Shown one piece after another: positions 14,378 to 23,546 of a stretch of 41,922 nucleotides of DNA. Under the pieces are notes generated by a model, which did not search any database, was not told where the DNA came from, and saw only the letters and a program-made list of their open reading frames with translations. The stretch comes from SH-MAG3 sp035461245 (GTDB lineage Bacteria; Gemmatimonadota; Gemmatimonadetes; Longimicrobiales; RSA9). Every line of letters starts with the position of its first letter. Position 1 is the stretch's first letter. Where the stretch lies: assembly GCA_035461245.1 (NCBI GenBank), contig DATHVP010000020.1, positions 1 through 41,922 on the forward strand. Direction: 5' to 3'. Position numbers and translations under genes: made by a program.

Positions 14378-15727
14378 ATGAACTTCCGCCGTTGCGCCGG
14401 CCGGGTCCGGCGTGTTCGTCCATTCCTGAGCACATCTGTCTTCGCGCTGCTGCTGCTCGCGCCAGCGGATGGGGCTCTGGCGCAGCAGGGTCGCTACTAT
14501 CCCGGGCCGGGCACGGCGTGGGAACGGCGGACGCCGGAACAGGCTGGCCTTGGCCGCGATGCCGTCGCGGAGGCGGTGGCGCTGGCGCAGGCCAGCGAGT
14601 CGACGTCACCCCGGGACCTGCTGGAGAATCATCGGCGCAGTTTCGGCCGGGAGCCGTTCGGCGAGGCCGTGGGTCCGTTCAAGGATCGGGGCGACGCCAC
14701 GGGCCTCATCATCCGCAATGGCTACATCGTCGCCGAATGGGGTGACCCGGACCGGGTGGACGTGACATTCAGTGTCACGAAGAGTTTCCTCAGCACCGTG
14801 GTCGGGCTGGCGTTCGATGCCGGCCTCATCCCCGACCTGCACCAGCCGGTGGCGGCGAGCATGGCGCCGGTCGTGGCGCTGGCGGGTGCGCCCGGCGGCA
14901 GCGCGCTCGTGCCCGTGCCCGCCAGCAGCGAGGGCCCGGCCACGGCTACGTACAACCGGATGCTGGGGGAGACGACGTCGTCCGACCTGCCGAACGTGGC
15001 GTTCGCCGCGTTCGAGGTGCTGCCCCTGTTCGAATCGGAGCACAACCGCCGCGTCACGTGGGACCACCTGCTGCGGCAGACCAGTGACTGGCAGGGTACG
15101 CTCTGGGGCAAGCCTGACTGGGCGGACCGGCCGCGGGGCGACCTGGGCGAGTGGCGGGCGCGGGAGCGGGACGAGCCGGGCACCGTGTACGCCTACAATG
15201 ACGTGCGCGTCAACCTGCTGGCGCTGGCCGCACTCAACGTCTGGCGCGAGCCCCTGCCGGAGGTGCTGCGGCGCGAGGTGATGGACGTCATTGGTGCGTC
15301 GAATACCTGGCGCTGGTACGGTTACGACAACTCATGGATCGTGCTGGACGGCCGGCTCGTGCAGTCGGTGAGCGGCGGCGCCCACTGGGGCGGCGGCATG
15401 TTCATCAGCGCCCGGGACATGGCGCGCTTCGGCCTGCTCACCGCCCGCAGCGGCCGCTGGCAGGACCGGCAGGTCCTGTCCGAGGAGTGGATCCGCAACG
15501 CCACGACGCCGGGCGTCAACGAGAGCTACGGCTACATGAACTACTTCCTGAACACCGGTCGCCGGCAGTTGCCGGCGGCGCCGGAGCAGGCGTTCTACCA
15601 CCTGGGCGCGGGCAACAACGTGATCTATGTGGACCCGGTGAACGACATCGTCATCGTCGCCCGGTGGATCAACAGCCTGCGTTCGCTGGATGGCATGATC
15701 GAGCGGATCATGGCGGGGCTCGAGTAG
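14378..15727 (+). CDS. Secreted serine hydrolase, beta-lactamase superfamily (second copy)
   Basis: A 449-residue exported protein (signal peptide about 1-35, cleavage near ALAQQ). The nucleophile motif is Ser132-Val-Thr-Lys135 (FSVTKSFLST), and Tyr273-Asn-Asp275 (YAYNDVRVN) fills the YxN position. The KTG/HTG motif is replaced by HLGAG near the C-terminus (FYHLGAGNNVIYV). About 60 residues (155-215), rich in Ala, Pro and Ser, are inserted between the SxxK motif and the QTSDWQG region. The pattern fits the large esterase/6-aminohexanoate-hydrolase-like branch rather than drug-resistance enzymes. GGAGACC precedes the ATG. It probably shares a transcript with the hydrolase upstream. The substrate is unknown. 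Confidence 0.85.
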   Translation: MNFRRCAGRVRRVRPFLSTSVFALLLLAPADGALAQQGRYYPGPGTAWERRTPEQAGLGRDAVAEAVALAQASESTSPRDLLENHRRSFGREPFGEAVGPFKDRGDATGLIIRNGYIVAEWGDPDRVDVTFSVTKSFLSTVVGLAFDAGLIPDLHQPVAASMAPVVALAGAPGGSALVPVPASSEGPATATYNRMLGETTSSDLPNVAFAAFEVLPLFESEHNRRVTWDHLLRQTSDWQGTLWGKPDWADRPRGDLGEWRARERDEPGTVYAYNDVRVNLLALAALNVWREPLPEVLRREVMDVIGASNTWRWYGYDNSWIVLDGRLVQSVSGGAHWGGGMFISARDMARFGLLTARSGRWQDRQVLSEEWIRNATTPGVNESYGYMNYFLNTGRRQLPAAPEQAFYHLGAGNNVIYVDPVNDIVIVARWINSLRSLDGMIERIMAGLE

Positions 15728-15748
15728 CGCACGAGGCCGGGTGTAACG

Positions 15749-16879
15749 TCAGAGGTCGAAGAGCAGGATCCGCTCAACGCCCATCTCGTCCCGGCTCCAG
15801 CACAGGACCCAGTCCGCGCCGGCGTCCACCACCCGCATGGGTTGCCGGGACCGGACCGTCAGGCGGGCCATGCCGTCGGCTCCAAAGACCGTCCAGGCGG
15901 TGCCGCCGCTGGTTTGCTGACTGTAATGCTGAACCCAGACGCGGCCATCCGTATCGGCTACCAGACCACCGTAAGCCGGCCACGTTTCCGCATGGGGAAA
16001 GTCGCCAATCCGGGGCGCGAGCAACTGCCGGAATCGCTCGTTCTGTGCGTCCAGCCACTCGGCGTTGGCCCGGTCCACTTCAGCCCGGGTCACCCGGCGC
16101 GCTGGCTGCTCGTACCGGTACGTCCTGCGTGTCCGGCCGCCGGCGAAGAACACGTCGAAGCTGAAATCATCGTTCGTGCCGATGACCAGGCGATCGCCGC
16201 GGGCGGTGGCGAACACGTCGCGGCCGAACGCCACCGTCCTGCGCGTCGCAAAATCAGGGACCGCCAGCACAAACGTCTCCTCGCCGGCGTATCGACCCAG
16301 CGTGTCCACCGGCACGCCCGCCGGGCTGGTCACCGCGAAATGCACCGTGTCCCGGCTTGAACCGCTGCGGAAGACGCGGTCGAAGTCCGTGCTCACCAGC
16401 ATGCCACCCTGGCGCGTGAAGCCCCACGAACGGGGCAGCACCGTGTTGCCGAACGGCTCGACGGTGGCCATTCGGGACACCGCACCGTCCGGATCGAACA
16501 CCGTGATGCGACCCAGGCCGATGTCATAGGCCGCAACGCTGTCCCCGACCAGCAGCCCGATGCGCTGGAGCATGCGGAACTCGCCCGGGCCCTCCCCCGG
16601 CCGGCCCACCGTCCGGACGTGCCGGCCCGATGAGTCATACTGCCGGATCTGCTGCGTTCCCATGTTGGCCACGACGATGTGGCCGCCGGTCGTGCGCACC
16701 GCCTGCAACGCTCCGAAGAGCAGGTACTCGGGACTGCCATCCGTTACGCCGATGGTGAGCCGCGGAGTGTCGAGCGTCCGCTCGGGGACGGCTTGCGCGC
16801 TGACGGACCCGGCCAGCGCATGGGGCGTCAGCATGGCAATTGCAACGACGCTGGCCATCCTCCGGTACTGCTGGACCAT
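15749..16879 (-). CDS. Secreted 6-bladed beta-propeller (NHL-like) protein
   Basis: A 376-residue protein with a signal peptide (ASVVAIAMLTPHALAGSVSAQ). The N-terminal half shows propeller repeats with the pattern typical of 6-bladed/NHL proteins: GGHIVVANMGTQQIRQYDSS, GRHVRTVGRPGEGPGEF, DSVAAYDIGLGRITVFDPDG. Such proteins bind ligands or peptides in the periplasm or at the cell surface and are abundant in soil Gemmatimonadota and Bacteroidota. AGGAG precedes the ATG at 16879. It converges on the serine hydrolase gene with a 21-bp gap and has no co-directional neighbour. No catalytic residues can be assigned. Confidence 0.78.
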   Translation of the reverse strand: MVQQYRRMASVVAIAMLTPHALAGSVSAQAVPERTLDTPRLTIGVTDGSPEYLLFGALQAVRTTGGHIVVANMGTQQIRQYDSSGRHVRTVGRPGEGPGEFRMLQRIGLLVGDSVAAYDIGLGRITVFDPDGAVSRMATVEPFGNTVLPRSWGFTRQGGMLVSTDFDRVFRSGSSRDTVHFAVTSPAGVPVDTLGRYAGEETFVLAVPDFATRRTVAFGRDVFATARGDRLVIGTNDDFSFDVFFAGGRTRRTYRYEQPARRVTRAEVDRANAEWLDAQNERFRQLLAPRIGDFPHAETWPAYGGLVADTDGRVWVQHYSQQTSGGTAWTVFGADGMARLTVRSRQPMRVVDAGADWVLCWSRDEMGVERILLFDL

Positions 16880-17058
16880 GACGGCTCCTGTGACGGGTGC
16901 GTGCTACTATGACGCTAGTAGGCGCGGCGCAGCGACGCAACAGGCACATGGGCAGGGGCGGAGGCAGGCTGATGGACACGGGCGGTGGCGCGGCGGCGGC
17001 TGGTGGCAGGACCTGCTACATTGGGGGCTGGAAAATCTCAAACTGACCGGGACGACAA

Positions 17059-18756
17059 GTGACAGAGCAGGCAGCAGATCCGACATCCTTTGAAGACCTC
17101 GGCCTCCACCAGGCGCTGCTGGACGCGCTGGCACACCTGGGCTACGAGGAGCCGACGCCCATCCAGCGGGAGGCGATCCCGCCGCTGCTGGAGGGGCGTG
17201 ACCTGCTGGGCCAGGCGGCGACAGGCACGGGCAAGACGGCGGCGTTCGCGCTCCCCCTGCTCCAGCGACTTGCGGAGGAGGGGCGTGGGCGAACCCCCAT
17301 GGGCCTGGTCCTGGTGCCCACCCGGGAACTGGCGATGCAGGTAGCGGAGGCGGCCCACAAGTACGGGCGCGGCCTCGGCGCCCGCGTGCTGCCCATTTAC
17401 GGCGGCCAGCCCATCGGCCGCCAGCTGCGCGAGCTGCAGCGGGGCGTGGACATCGTCGTCGCGACGCCCGGCCGGGCACTGGATCACCTGCGCCGGGGCA
17501 CGCTGCCGCTGGGCAGTGTCCGCTGCATCGTCCTGGACGAGGCGGACGAGATGCTGGACATGGGCTTTGCCGAGGACATTGACGCCATCCTGGCGGAGGC
17601 CCCTGCGGAACGGCAGACCGTGCTGTTCTCTGCGACCATGCCGCCGCGCATTGCGAGCATTGCCCGCCGCCACCTGAAGGACGCGGTGCGTATCAGCATC
17701 GCCGCGCCCAGGGTGGACGACAGTGGCGCGGCGCAGGTGCGGCAGACGGCGTATGTCGTGCGGCGCGCCCACAAGACGGCGGCGCTGGGCCGGATCCTGG
17801 ACGTGGAGGCGCCCGAGGCGGCCATCGTGTTCTGCCGCACGCGCACCGAGGTGGACGAACTGACGGAAACGCTCAGCGGCCGCGGCTATCGCGCCGAGGC
17901 GCTGCACGGCGGCATGTCACAGGAGCAGCGGGACCGGGTCATGGGCCGGCTGCGCAATGGCACCGCGGAGCTGCTCATCGCCACGGACGTCGCGGCACGT
18001 GGCCTCGACGTGGAGCACCTGACGCACGTGGTGAACTTCGACGTGCCGTCGGCGCCGGAGGCGTACGTGCACCGCATCGGCCGTGTCGGCCGGGCCGGAC
18101 GCAGCGGCGTGGCCATCACGCTGGCGGAGCCCCGGGAGCACCGGCTGCTGAAGCAGATCGAGCGCGTGGCCGGGCGCCGGCTGGAGATGGCGAAGGTACC
18201 CACCGTCGCGGACCTGCGGACGCGCCGGCTGGAGCTGACGCGGGCGGGGTTGCGGGAGTTGCTGCTGGAAGACGACTTCGAGCAGTTCCGCGTTGTCGTC
18301 GAGTCGCTGGCGGAGGAGTTCGACCTGATGGATGTCGCCCAGGCGGCGGTCAAGCTGGCGGTCATTGCCGGCGGCGAGGCGACGGACGAGGAGGACGACA
18401 TCCCGGACGCAACACTGCGCCCGCCCTCCGGCGATGACCGGGGGCGTCGGGGTGAGGGCCGTGGGGGCGACGACCGTGGCGCCGGACGGGGCCGGCCCCA
18501 GCGGCGCGGCGGCGGTACCAGCGCCCGGATCTTCATCGGCGCCGGTCGCCAGGCGGGCATCCGCCCGCAGGACCTGGTGGGGGCCATCGCCAACGAGGCG
18601 GGCATCTCCGGCAGGGACATCGGCGCCATCGAGATCAGTGAGCGCCACGCCATCGTGGAGGTGCCCGAGGACGTGGCCCGGGAGGTCGTCGCTGCCATGC
18701 GGGGGACGACGCTGAAGGGTCGCAAGGTCACGGTCCGCATGGACACGCGGTCATGA
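17059..18756 (+). CDS. deaD: DEAD-box ATP-dependent RNA helicase with C-terminal DbpA-type RNA-binding domain
   Basis: A 565-residue helicase starting at GTG 17059. All core motifs are visible: the Q motif region (FEDLGL...TPIQREAIP), Walker A AATGTGKT, PTRELA, DEAD (VLDEADEMLDMGF), SAT, and HRIGRVGRAGRSG. A low-complexity Arg/Gly/Asp-rich stretch (about 455-485) precedes a DbpA-like RNA-binding domain (ARIFIGAGRQAGIRPQDLVG to the C-terminus). Such proteins unwind structured RNA in ribosome assembly and cold adaptation. The next gene overlaps by ATGA. The upstream 180 bp separate it from the divergent propeller gene. DeaD/CsdA is the best match by architecture, although the RGG-like linker is specific to this lineage. 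Confidence 0.95.
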   Translation: MTEQAADPTSFEDLGLHQALLDALAHLGYEEPTPIQREAIPPLLEGRDLLGQAATGTGKTAAFALPLLQRLAEEGRGRTPMGLVLVPTRELAMQVAEAAHKYGRGLGARVLPIYGGQPIGRQLRELQRGVDIVVATPGRALDHLRRGTLPLGSVRCIVLDEADEMLDMGFAEDIDAILAEAPAERQTVLFSATMPPRIASIARRHLKDAVRISIAAPRVDDSGAAQVRQTAYVVRRAHKTAALGRILDVEAPEAAIVFCRTRTEVDELTETLSGRGYRAEALHGGMSQEQRDRVMGRLRNGTAELLIATDVAARGLDVEHLTHVVNFDVPSAPEAYVHRIGRVGRAGRSGVAITLAEPREHRLLKQIERVAGRRLEMAKVPTVADLRTRRLELTRAGLRELLLEDDFEQFRVVVESLAEEFDLMDVAQAAVKLAVIAGGEATDEEDDIPDATLRPPSGDDRGRRGEGRGGDDRGAGRGRPQRRGGGTSARIFIGAGRQAGIRPQDLVGAIANEAGISGRDIGAIEISERHAIVEVPEDVAREVVAAMRGTTLKGRKVTVRMDTRS

Positions 18757-19643
18757 GTGTGGCGGCGGCCGTGCCTTTCCGTGGGCTGGCGCTGCTGCTG
18801 TGTGTCGCGTTGCTGCTGCCGTCGTGTGATACGATGGGGGACGACGCCACGACCGGGACGGCCACGATGTCGTCGGTGGAGCGGGTCGATCGCAGCGCGG
18901 TGGAGGCGGTGCTCGACGACGCTTTCCACAGCATTGCGGAGTTCGCGGACTCGGTGGACCGGCTGTACCGGCCGGTGCCACTCCTGACGCCCGCGCAGGA
19001 GGCGGTATTCCTGAGGTTTGGCAACGCTCAGCAGTTGCAGCGGGCCCGGGCACTGGGTGTGCGCCCGGCGGACGCCGCCGCCCTGGAAGCCGCGCTGGAG
19101 GGCAGCCGCCTGGTGCGACTGGAGGACAGTACGTCCTACTGGATGTTGCGGGACCTGACCCATTCGGAGCCATACGTAACGCCTGACGCTCGGGCGCTGC
19201 TGGAGGAGATCGGACGCCGCTTCCATGCGCGGCTCGACGCCCTGGGCTCGCCCCGTTTCCGCCTGGAAGTCACGTCCGTGCTGCGAACGCCGGAATCGCA
19301 GGCGGAACTGCGTCGGACGAACCCCAACGCCGCGCTCGGCGAGAGCACCCACGAATACGGCACCACCCTCGACGTGGCGTACGCCAGTTTCCGGGCGCCG
19401 GCTGACATCCACGTGCCGCTGGACACCCGGGCGGCACCATGGCTGGAGCCGTACGTGAGACGCATGGCAGCCTATGCTCTGGAGACAGTGGCCGCGCGTA
19501 ACGCGCTGGAGCTGCGGGCCGTGCTGGGCCTCGTCATGGCGGAACTGCAGGGCGAGGGCGCGGTAATGGTCACCCTCGAGCGGCAGCAGCCCGTGTATCA
19601 CTTCACCGTCGCCCGGCGGATGGCGACATCATCCGGCGACTGA
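18753..19643 (+). CDS. Lipoprotein with M15/VanY-like fold (DUF5715-type)
   Basis: A 296-residue protein with a lipoprotein signal (RGLALLLCVALLLPSC, lipobox Cys at residue 26). The C-terminal half resembles D-Ala-D-Ala carboxypeptidase-like peptidoglycan enzymes: TSVLRTPESQAELRR, then STHEYGTTLDVAY, which matches the S-x-H-x-x-G-x-x-x-D core that holds the zinc in M15 peptidases. The second-half zinc His is not obvious, so activity is uncertain; proteins of this type are often labelled DUF5715. It overlaps the helicase stop (ATGA) and is followed after one base by the histidine kinase gene, so the three are probably co-transcribed. A periplasmic role in cell-wall turnover is inferred. Confidence 0.72.
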   Translation: MSVAAAVPFRGLALLLCVALLLPSCDTMGDDATTGTATMSSVERVDRSAVEAVLDDAFHSIAEFADSVDRLYRPVPLLTPAQEAVFLRFGNAQQLQRARALGVRPADAAALEAALEGSRLVRLEDSTSYWMLRDLTHSEPYVTPDARALLEEIGRRFHARLDALGSPRFRLEVTSVLRTPESQAELRRTNPNAALGESTHEYGTTLDVAYASFRAPADIHVPLDTRAAPWLEPYVRRMAAYALETVAARNALELRAVLGLVMAELQGEGAVMVTLERQQPVYHFTVARRMATSSGD

Positions 19644-19644
19644 C

Positions 19645-21339
19645 ATGCCGGCGCGCTCCAGAGCGCCGAAGCCGATGGGCAGGGGCCAGGCCGCGCCCTG
19701 GATGGTGCTGGCCCTGGCACTGGCGCTGACCTTTGCCACCACCGCCTTCGTGGCGGCCGGCACCCGGGGCCGTGACGAGGCACGGTTCGACAATGCCGTT
19801 CAGAATGCCACGGACCGCCTCATCGCACGACTGGAAGTCTACATCTCCACGCTCCGCGGCGGCGCGTCCCTCTTTGCGGCGGACGGCGGCATGGATGCGG
19901 AACGGTTCCAGCGCTACGCGGACAGGCTGGAACTGGAGCGGTGGTACCCCGGCATCCAGGGGTTTGGCTGGACCGAACGCATCGAGACCGGCCTCGACGG
20001 CGAGGTGGATGAGGTCCATGCCATCCGCTTCCTGGAGCCCATGGACGAGCGCAACCAGGCGGCCATCGGCTACGACATGTACAGCGAGCCGGTACGCCGT
20101 GCCGCAATGCGCCGGGCCCGCGACCTGGCCGAGCCGGCCATGTCAGGCCGCGTCATCCTGGTCCAGGAGATCTTCGGGGAGCAGTCTCCCGGCTTTCTCA
20201 TCTACGTGCCCGTCTACGTCGGTGGCGAGATCCCTGCGGACGTCGCATCGCGCCGGGATAGGTTGCTGGGCTTCGTCTACGCGCCCTTCCGCGCGCCGGA
20301 CCTGTTTGATCGCATCTATGGCACGGAGGCGGAGCCGCGTGTGGATTTCGCCGTGTATGATGGCATGCAGGCGGACACGGCGTCGCTGCTTTTTGTCACG
20401 AGCCCGGATGCGGGGCAGAACTCGCGGCGCTCCGAAACGGTGCGGCTGGAGATCGCAGGTCATCCCTGGACCGTCGTATTCACCTCCCGCCCGGAGTTCG
20501 ACGCAACGTCCGCCCGCGGGCTGGTGCCCCTCGTCTTCATCGCCGGGCTGCTGGGCACGCTGTGGCTGTTCCGGCTGGCCCGCGGCCAGGCCAGGGCGCG
20601 GGCTGTCGCGGAGCATGCGAACCAGGCAAAGAGCCTGTTCCTCGCCACCATGAGCCACGAGCTGCGGACGCCCCTGAATGCCATTGGTGGCTACGTGGAC
20701 CTCATCCTGCTCGGCGTGGCCGGGCCCGTGAGCGATAAGCAGGACGAGTACCTGACGCGGGTGATGCGCGCACAGAAGCACCTGCTCGGCCTCATCAACG
20801 ATGTCCTGAATTTTGCGAAACTCGACGCCGGCCGTGTCCACTTCAACGCCCGGCCCGTATCCGCGGGCGATGCCGTGGGCGAGGCCGCGTCCATGGTGGC
20901 GGTGCAGGCTGAGCAGCTCGGACTCAACTTCACTGTCGCCGGGGGGCCGGACGTCCAGGCCGTATGCGACCCGGAGAAGCTCCGCCAGATCCTGCTGAAC
21001 CTCTACTCCAATGCACTGAAGTTCACGCCGCGGGGCGGTGCCGTGGCGACGCGCTGGCAGGCCGTTGATTCCGTCGTGGAGATCCTCGTGTCGGATACGG
21101 GAACCGGCATCGAGCCGGACCGTGTGGACGAGATCTTCGAGCCGTTCCTGCAGGTGGACGCGGACCTCACGCGCCAGGGCGAAGGCACCGGCCTGGGCCT
21201 GTCCATCTCCCGAGCCCTGGCCCGCGGCATGGGCGGCGACATCCGTGTCACCAGCACACCGGGCGCCGGCAGCACGTTCATCGTGTCGTTGCCGCGGCAC
21301 CTGCCGGACGTCGTCGCCGAGTCGGGCGCCGCTGCCTGA
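19645..21339 (+). CDS. CHASE-domain membrane sensor histidine kinase
   Basis: A 564-residue sensor kinase. A first transmembrane helix (APWMVLALALALTFATTAF) is followed by a periplasmic CHASE domain (about 45-285; GIQGFGWTERI, the MYSEPVRRAAMRRA block and PVYVGGEIP are typical) and a second helix (GLVPLVFIAGLLGTLWLF). The cytoplasmic part has HisKA with His338 in MSHELRTPLNAI, and an ATPase domain with N-box LLNLYSNALKF, DTGTGIEP and GEGTGLGLSISRAL. There is no receiver domain; the partner regulator is not in this window unless it is the receiver of the convergent hybrid kinase. It starts one base after the lipoprotein stop. The signal is unknown; CHASE domains bind small molecules such as adenine derivatives or lipids in other systems. 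Confidence 0.92.
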   Translation: MPARSRAPKPMGRGQAAPWMVLALALALTFATTAFVAAGTRGRDEARFDNAVQNATDRLIARLEVYISTLRGGASLFAADGGMDAERFQRYADRLELERWYPGIQGFGWTERIETGLDGEVDEVHAIRFLEPMDERNQAAIGYDMYSEPVRRAAMRRARDLAEPAMSGRVILVQEIFGEQSPGFLIYVPVYVGGEIPADVASRRDRLLGFVYAPFRAPDLFDRIYGTEAEPRVDFAVYDGMQADTASLLFVTSPDAGQNSRRSETVRLEIAGHPWTVVFTSRPEFDATSARGLVPLVFIAGLLGTLWLFRLARGQARARAVAEHANQAKSLFLATMSHELRTPLNAIGGYVDLILLGVAGPVSDKQDEYLTRVMRAQKHLLGLINDVLNFAKLDAGRVHFNARPVSAGDAVGEAASMVAVQAEQLGLNFTVAGGPDVQAVCDPEKLRQILLNLYSNALKFTPRGGAVATRWQAVDSVVEILVSDTGTGIEPDRVDEIFEPFLQVDADLTRQGEGTGLGLSISRALARGMGGDIRVTSTPGAGSTFIVSLPRHLPDVVAESGAAA

Positions 21340-21372
21340 AACGCCCGCCCGGGTGGCAGGCGCTCCCCGCCG

Positions 21373-23313
21373 TCAGTCTGTCGGGCTGGCCTGCGATGCC
21401 AGCACTTCCCGTACGGCATGAGCGAGTTCAACGGGCGTGAACGGCTTCGGCAGGAACTGCCGCGGCAGGCCATCAGGCACCGGCAGGGACTCCGCCGTGA
21501 ATCCCGAAATGTACAGCACTGGCTGCTTCGAACCGCTGAGCCTGATGGCGCTGATGAACTCGGGGCCTGCCACGTCCGGCATGCTGATGTCGGTGACGAT
21601 GAGGTCAATGAGGTGACCATACGTCTGGTAGAGCTCGAGGCCCTGCCGGCCGTCCACCGCCGTCATCACGTTGTAGCCGTAGCGCTGCAGGATTGCCGTC
21701 ATCACCGCTCGCACGCCCGGGTCGTCCTCGGCCACCAGGATCGTTTCCGTGCCGCGCAGGCAGACTGACGGCGCGCTGTCGGTACTCGTGTCCTCGGCGA
21801 GCTCCGGCGTGCCGGGGAAATAGAGCCGGAACCTGCTGCCCCTTCCCGCCTCGGTATTGAGTTCGATGTCGCCACCGGCTTCCCGCACCGCGCTGTAGAC
21901 CGTGCTCAGGCCGAGGCCTGTGCCGCCCTGCTCCGCGCGGGTGGTGAAAAACGGCTCGAAGACCCGGGCAGCGACCTCTGCAGGGATGCCGATGCCGGTG
22001 TCGGTGAACCCGATGCAGACGTAGTCTCCAGGGGCCAGTCCCGGCCGGTCACCGGCCGACAGTGTGACGTTCGTCGTGCTGACGACGAAGTCGCCGCCCT
22101 CCGGCATCGCGTCCCGCGCGTTCGCCGCCATGTTGAGGGCGATCTGCTCCACGGCGGAGGCGGTGCTGCGAATGGACAGCAGGTCCGGCTCCAGCTCCAG
22201 TGACAGCCGGATGGGCGCGCCGAGCATGCGGGCGAGGAGCGGCTGCAGGCCGAGGAGAACGGCGTTGGGGTCCAGCACGACGGGGTCGATGCCGCTGCCC
22301 CTGCCAAAGGTCAGCAGCTGCCGCGCCAGGGCAGCCGCGCGCAGTGACGCCTCGCGGATATGTTCCGCGCCCAGGACCGTCGTCGGGTCCGGTGCCTGCT
22401 GGATCAGCAGCTCGGCGTGGCCGCCGATGACGGTCAGCACGTTGTTGAAGTCGTGGGCCACCGCACTGGCCAGGCGACCCAGTGCCTCCATCTTCTGTGA
22501 CTGCAGTGCCTGGTGTTCCATGGCCCTGCGGTCAGTAATGTCCCGCGTTACGGCGATGATGCGCCACGGCGCAAGCTGATCATCGTCCCACAGGACGCGT
22601 GCCGTGCTTTCGAACCAGCGGACCCTGCCGTCGCTGCGCCGGGCCCGAAACACCGCTGGCTGCCGGCCTTCCCGGCGCATGATGGCAGCATGCGCGTCCC
22701 GCAGCGTCGACACATCCGCGGGCTCCACAAGCTCATATACGGAGCGTCCGACGAGCTCCACAGGGTGATAGCCCAGCAGCGTGGACGCGGAGGGGGAGGC
22801 GTAGAGGAAGGCCCCTTCAGGGTCGTGTAACGAGATGAGGTCCGTGACGTTCTCCGCGAGAACGGCGTACCGGTCCTCCACCTCACGCAGGGCGCGCTCT
22901 GCCTCGTGCGCACGGGTCACGTCCCGGGCAACGCCGTGGACCCCCTGCACGATGCCCGCCGCCCGTGCCGGGACCAGCGTTACCGCCAGGACCGGGTCCC
23001 GGCCCTGCTCTCCGCGGATCGTGACTTCGAAGTTCTGCGCGGAGCCGGCGAGGGCGCGACTCAGGTGCAGCCCAGCCCGCTCCGCATCCTCCGGCACCAG
23101 CAGCGACAGGAACGGACGGCCGGCAAGATGCCTGGCATCCAGCCCCGTCAACAGCTCCAGCACCGGATTGTGATCAATGACGCAGCCGTCCCCGTCGCAG
23201 GCGAAAAGTGCGTCGGGGTTGATGCCGAACAGCGCGCTGTACTGCCGCTCCAGGGTCCGCAGCGCGGTCGTCGTGCCTGCACTGTCGCGGAAGCTGTCGG
23301 ATAGGTCCGGCAA
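21373..23313 (-). CDS. PAS-PAS hybrid histidine kinase with C-terminal receiver
   Basis: A cytoplasmic hybrid kinase of 646 residues from the proposed start. In order: PAS 1 (LFGINPDALFACDGDGCVID), PAS 2 (LAENVTDLISLHDPEGAFLY), HisKA with His287 in AHDFNNVLTVIGGHAE, an ATPase domain (NMAANARDAMPEGG, FTDTGIGIP, GGTGLGLSTVYSAV) and a receiver with phospho-acceptor Asp575 (IVTDISMPD) and Lys in LPKPFTP. This is the family of PAS-rich soil-bacterial hybrid kinases. The start is uncertain: TTG at 23313 has GAGAGG before it, while the frame stays open to TTG 23418; no ATG or GTG is available. It converges on the CHASE kinase (33-bp gap) and diverges from the kor-rnf operon. Confidence 0.9.
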   Translation of the reverse strand: MPDLSDSFRDSAGTTTALRTLERQYSALFGINPDALFACDGDGCVIDHNPVLELLTGLDARHLAGRPFLSLLVPEDAERAGLHLSRALAGSAQNFEVTIRGEQGRDPVLAVTLVPARAAGIVQGVHGVARDVTRAHEAERALREVEDRYAVLAENVTDLISLHDPEGAFLYASPSASTLLGYHPVELVGRSVYELVEPADVSTLRDAHAAIMRREGRQPAVFRARRSDGRVRWFESTARVLWDDDQLAPWRIIAVTRDITDRRAMEHQALQSQKMEALGRLASAVAHDFNNVLTVIGGHAELLIQQAPDPTTVLGAEHIREASLRAAALARQLLTFGRGSGIDPVVLDPNAVLLGLQPLLARMLGAPIRLSLELEPDLLSIRSTASAVEQIALNMAANARDAMPEGGDFVVSTTNVTLSAGDRPGLAPGDYVCIGFTDTGIGIPAEVAARVFEPFFTTRAEQGGTGLGLSTVYSAVREAGGDIELNTEAGRGSRFRLYFPGTPELAEDTSTDSAPSVCLRGTETILVAEDDPGVRAVMTAILQRYGYNVMTAVDGRQGLELYQTYGHLIDLIVTDISMPDVAGPEFISAIRLSGSKQPVLYISGFTAESLPVPDGLPRQFLPKPFTPVELAHAVREVLASQASPTD

Positions 23314-23546
23314 CGTACCTCTCGTTGTGGTGGCGCCAGCGAAGCGGTTCGTGCCGCAGCAGGTCAGAGTACCGCCTCCCCGTCCAGAGTGCAATGACAG
23401 CAGGTCCGTGACCGGCAAATGCCTACGAGCTTGTGGCGAGACGTCCCTACGAAGGTTCCACGAACTCCCGACAGAAGCCGGGCCTCGCCCCCCTCAGGTT
23501 CATGCACGGTCCAGAGGCCTCCACGCTGAGCGACAGGTTCAGGCAT

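Noticed and set aside
17886..19601. Minus-strand reading frame of 571 codons over the helicase and lipoprotein genes
   Set aside because: It is antisense to well-supported genes, spans two of them, and has no motif or ribosome site.
21334..21361. Terminator between the two convergent histidine kinase genes
   Set aside because: GCCTG and CAGGC form only a 5-bp stem with a large loop and no T-run; too weak to claim.
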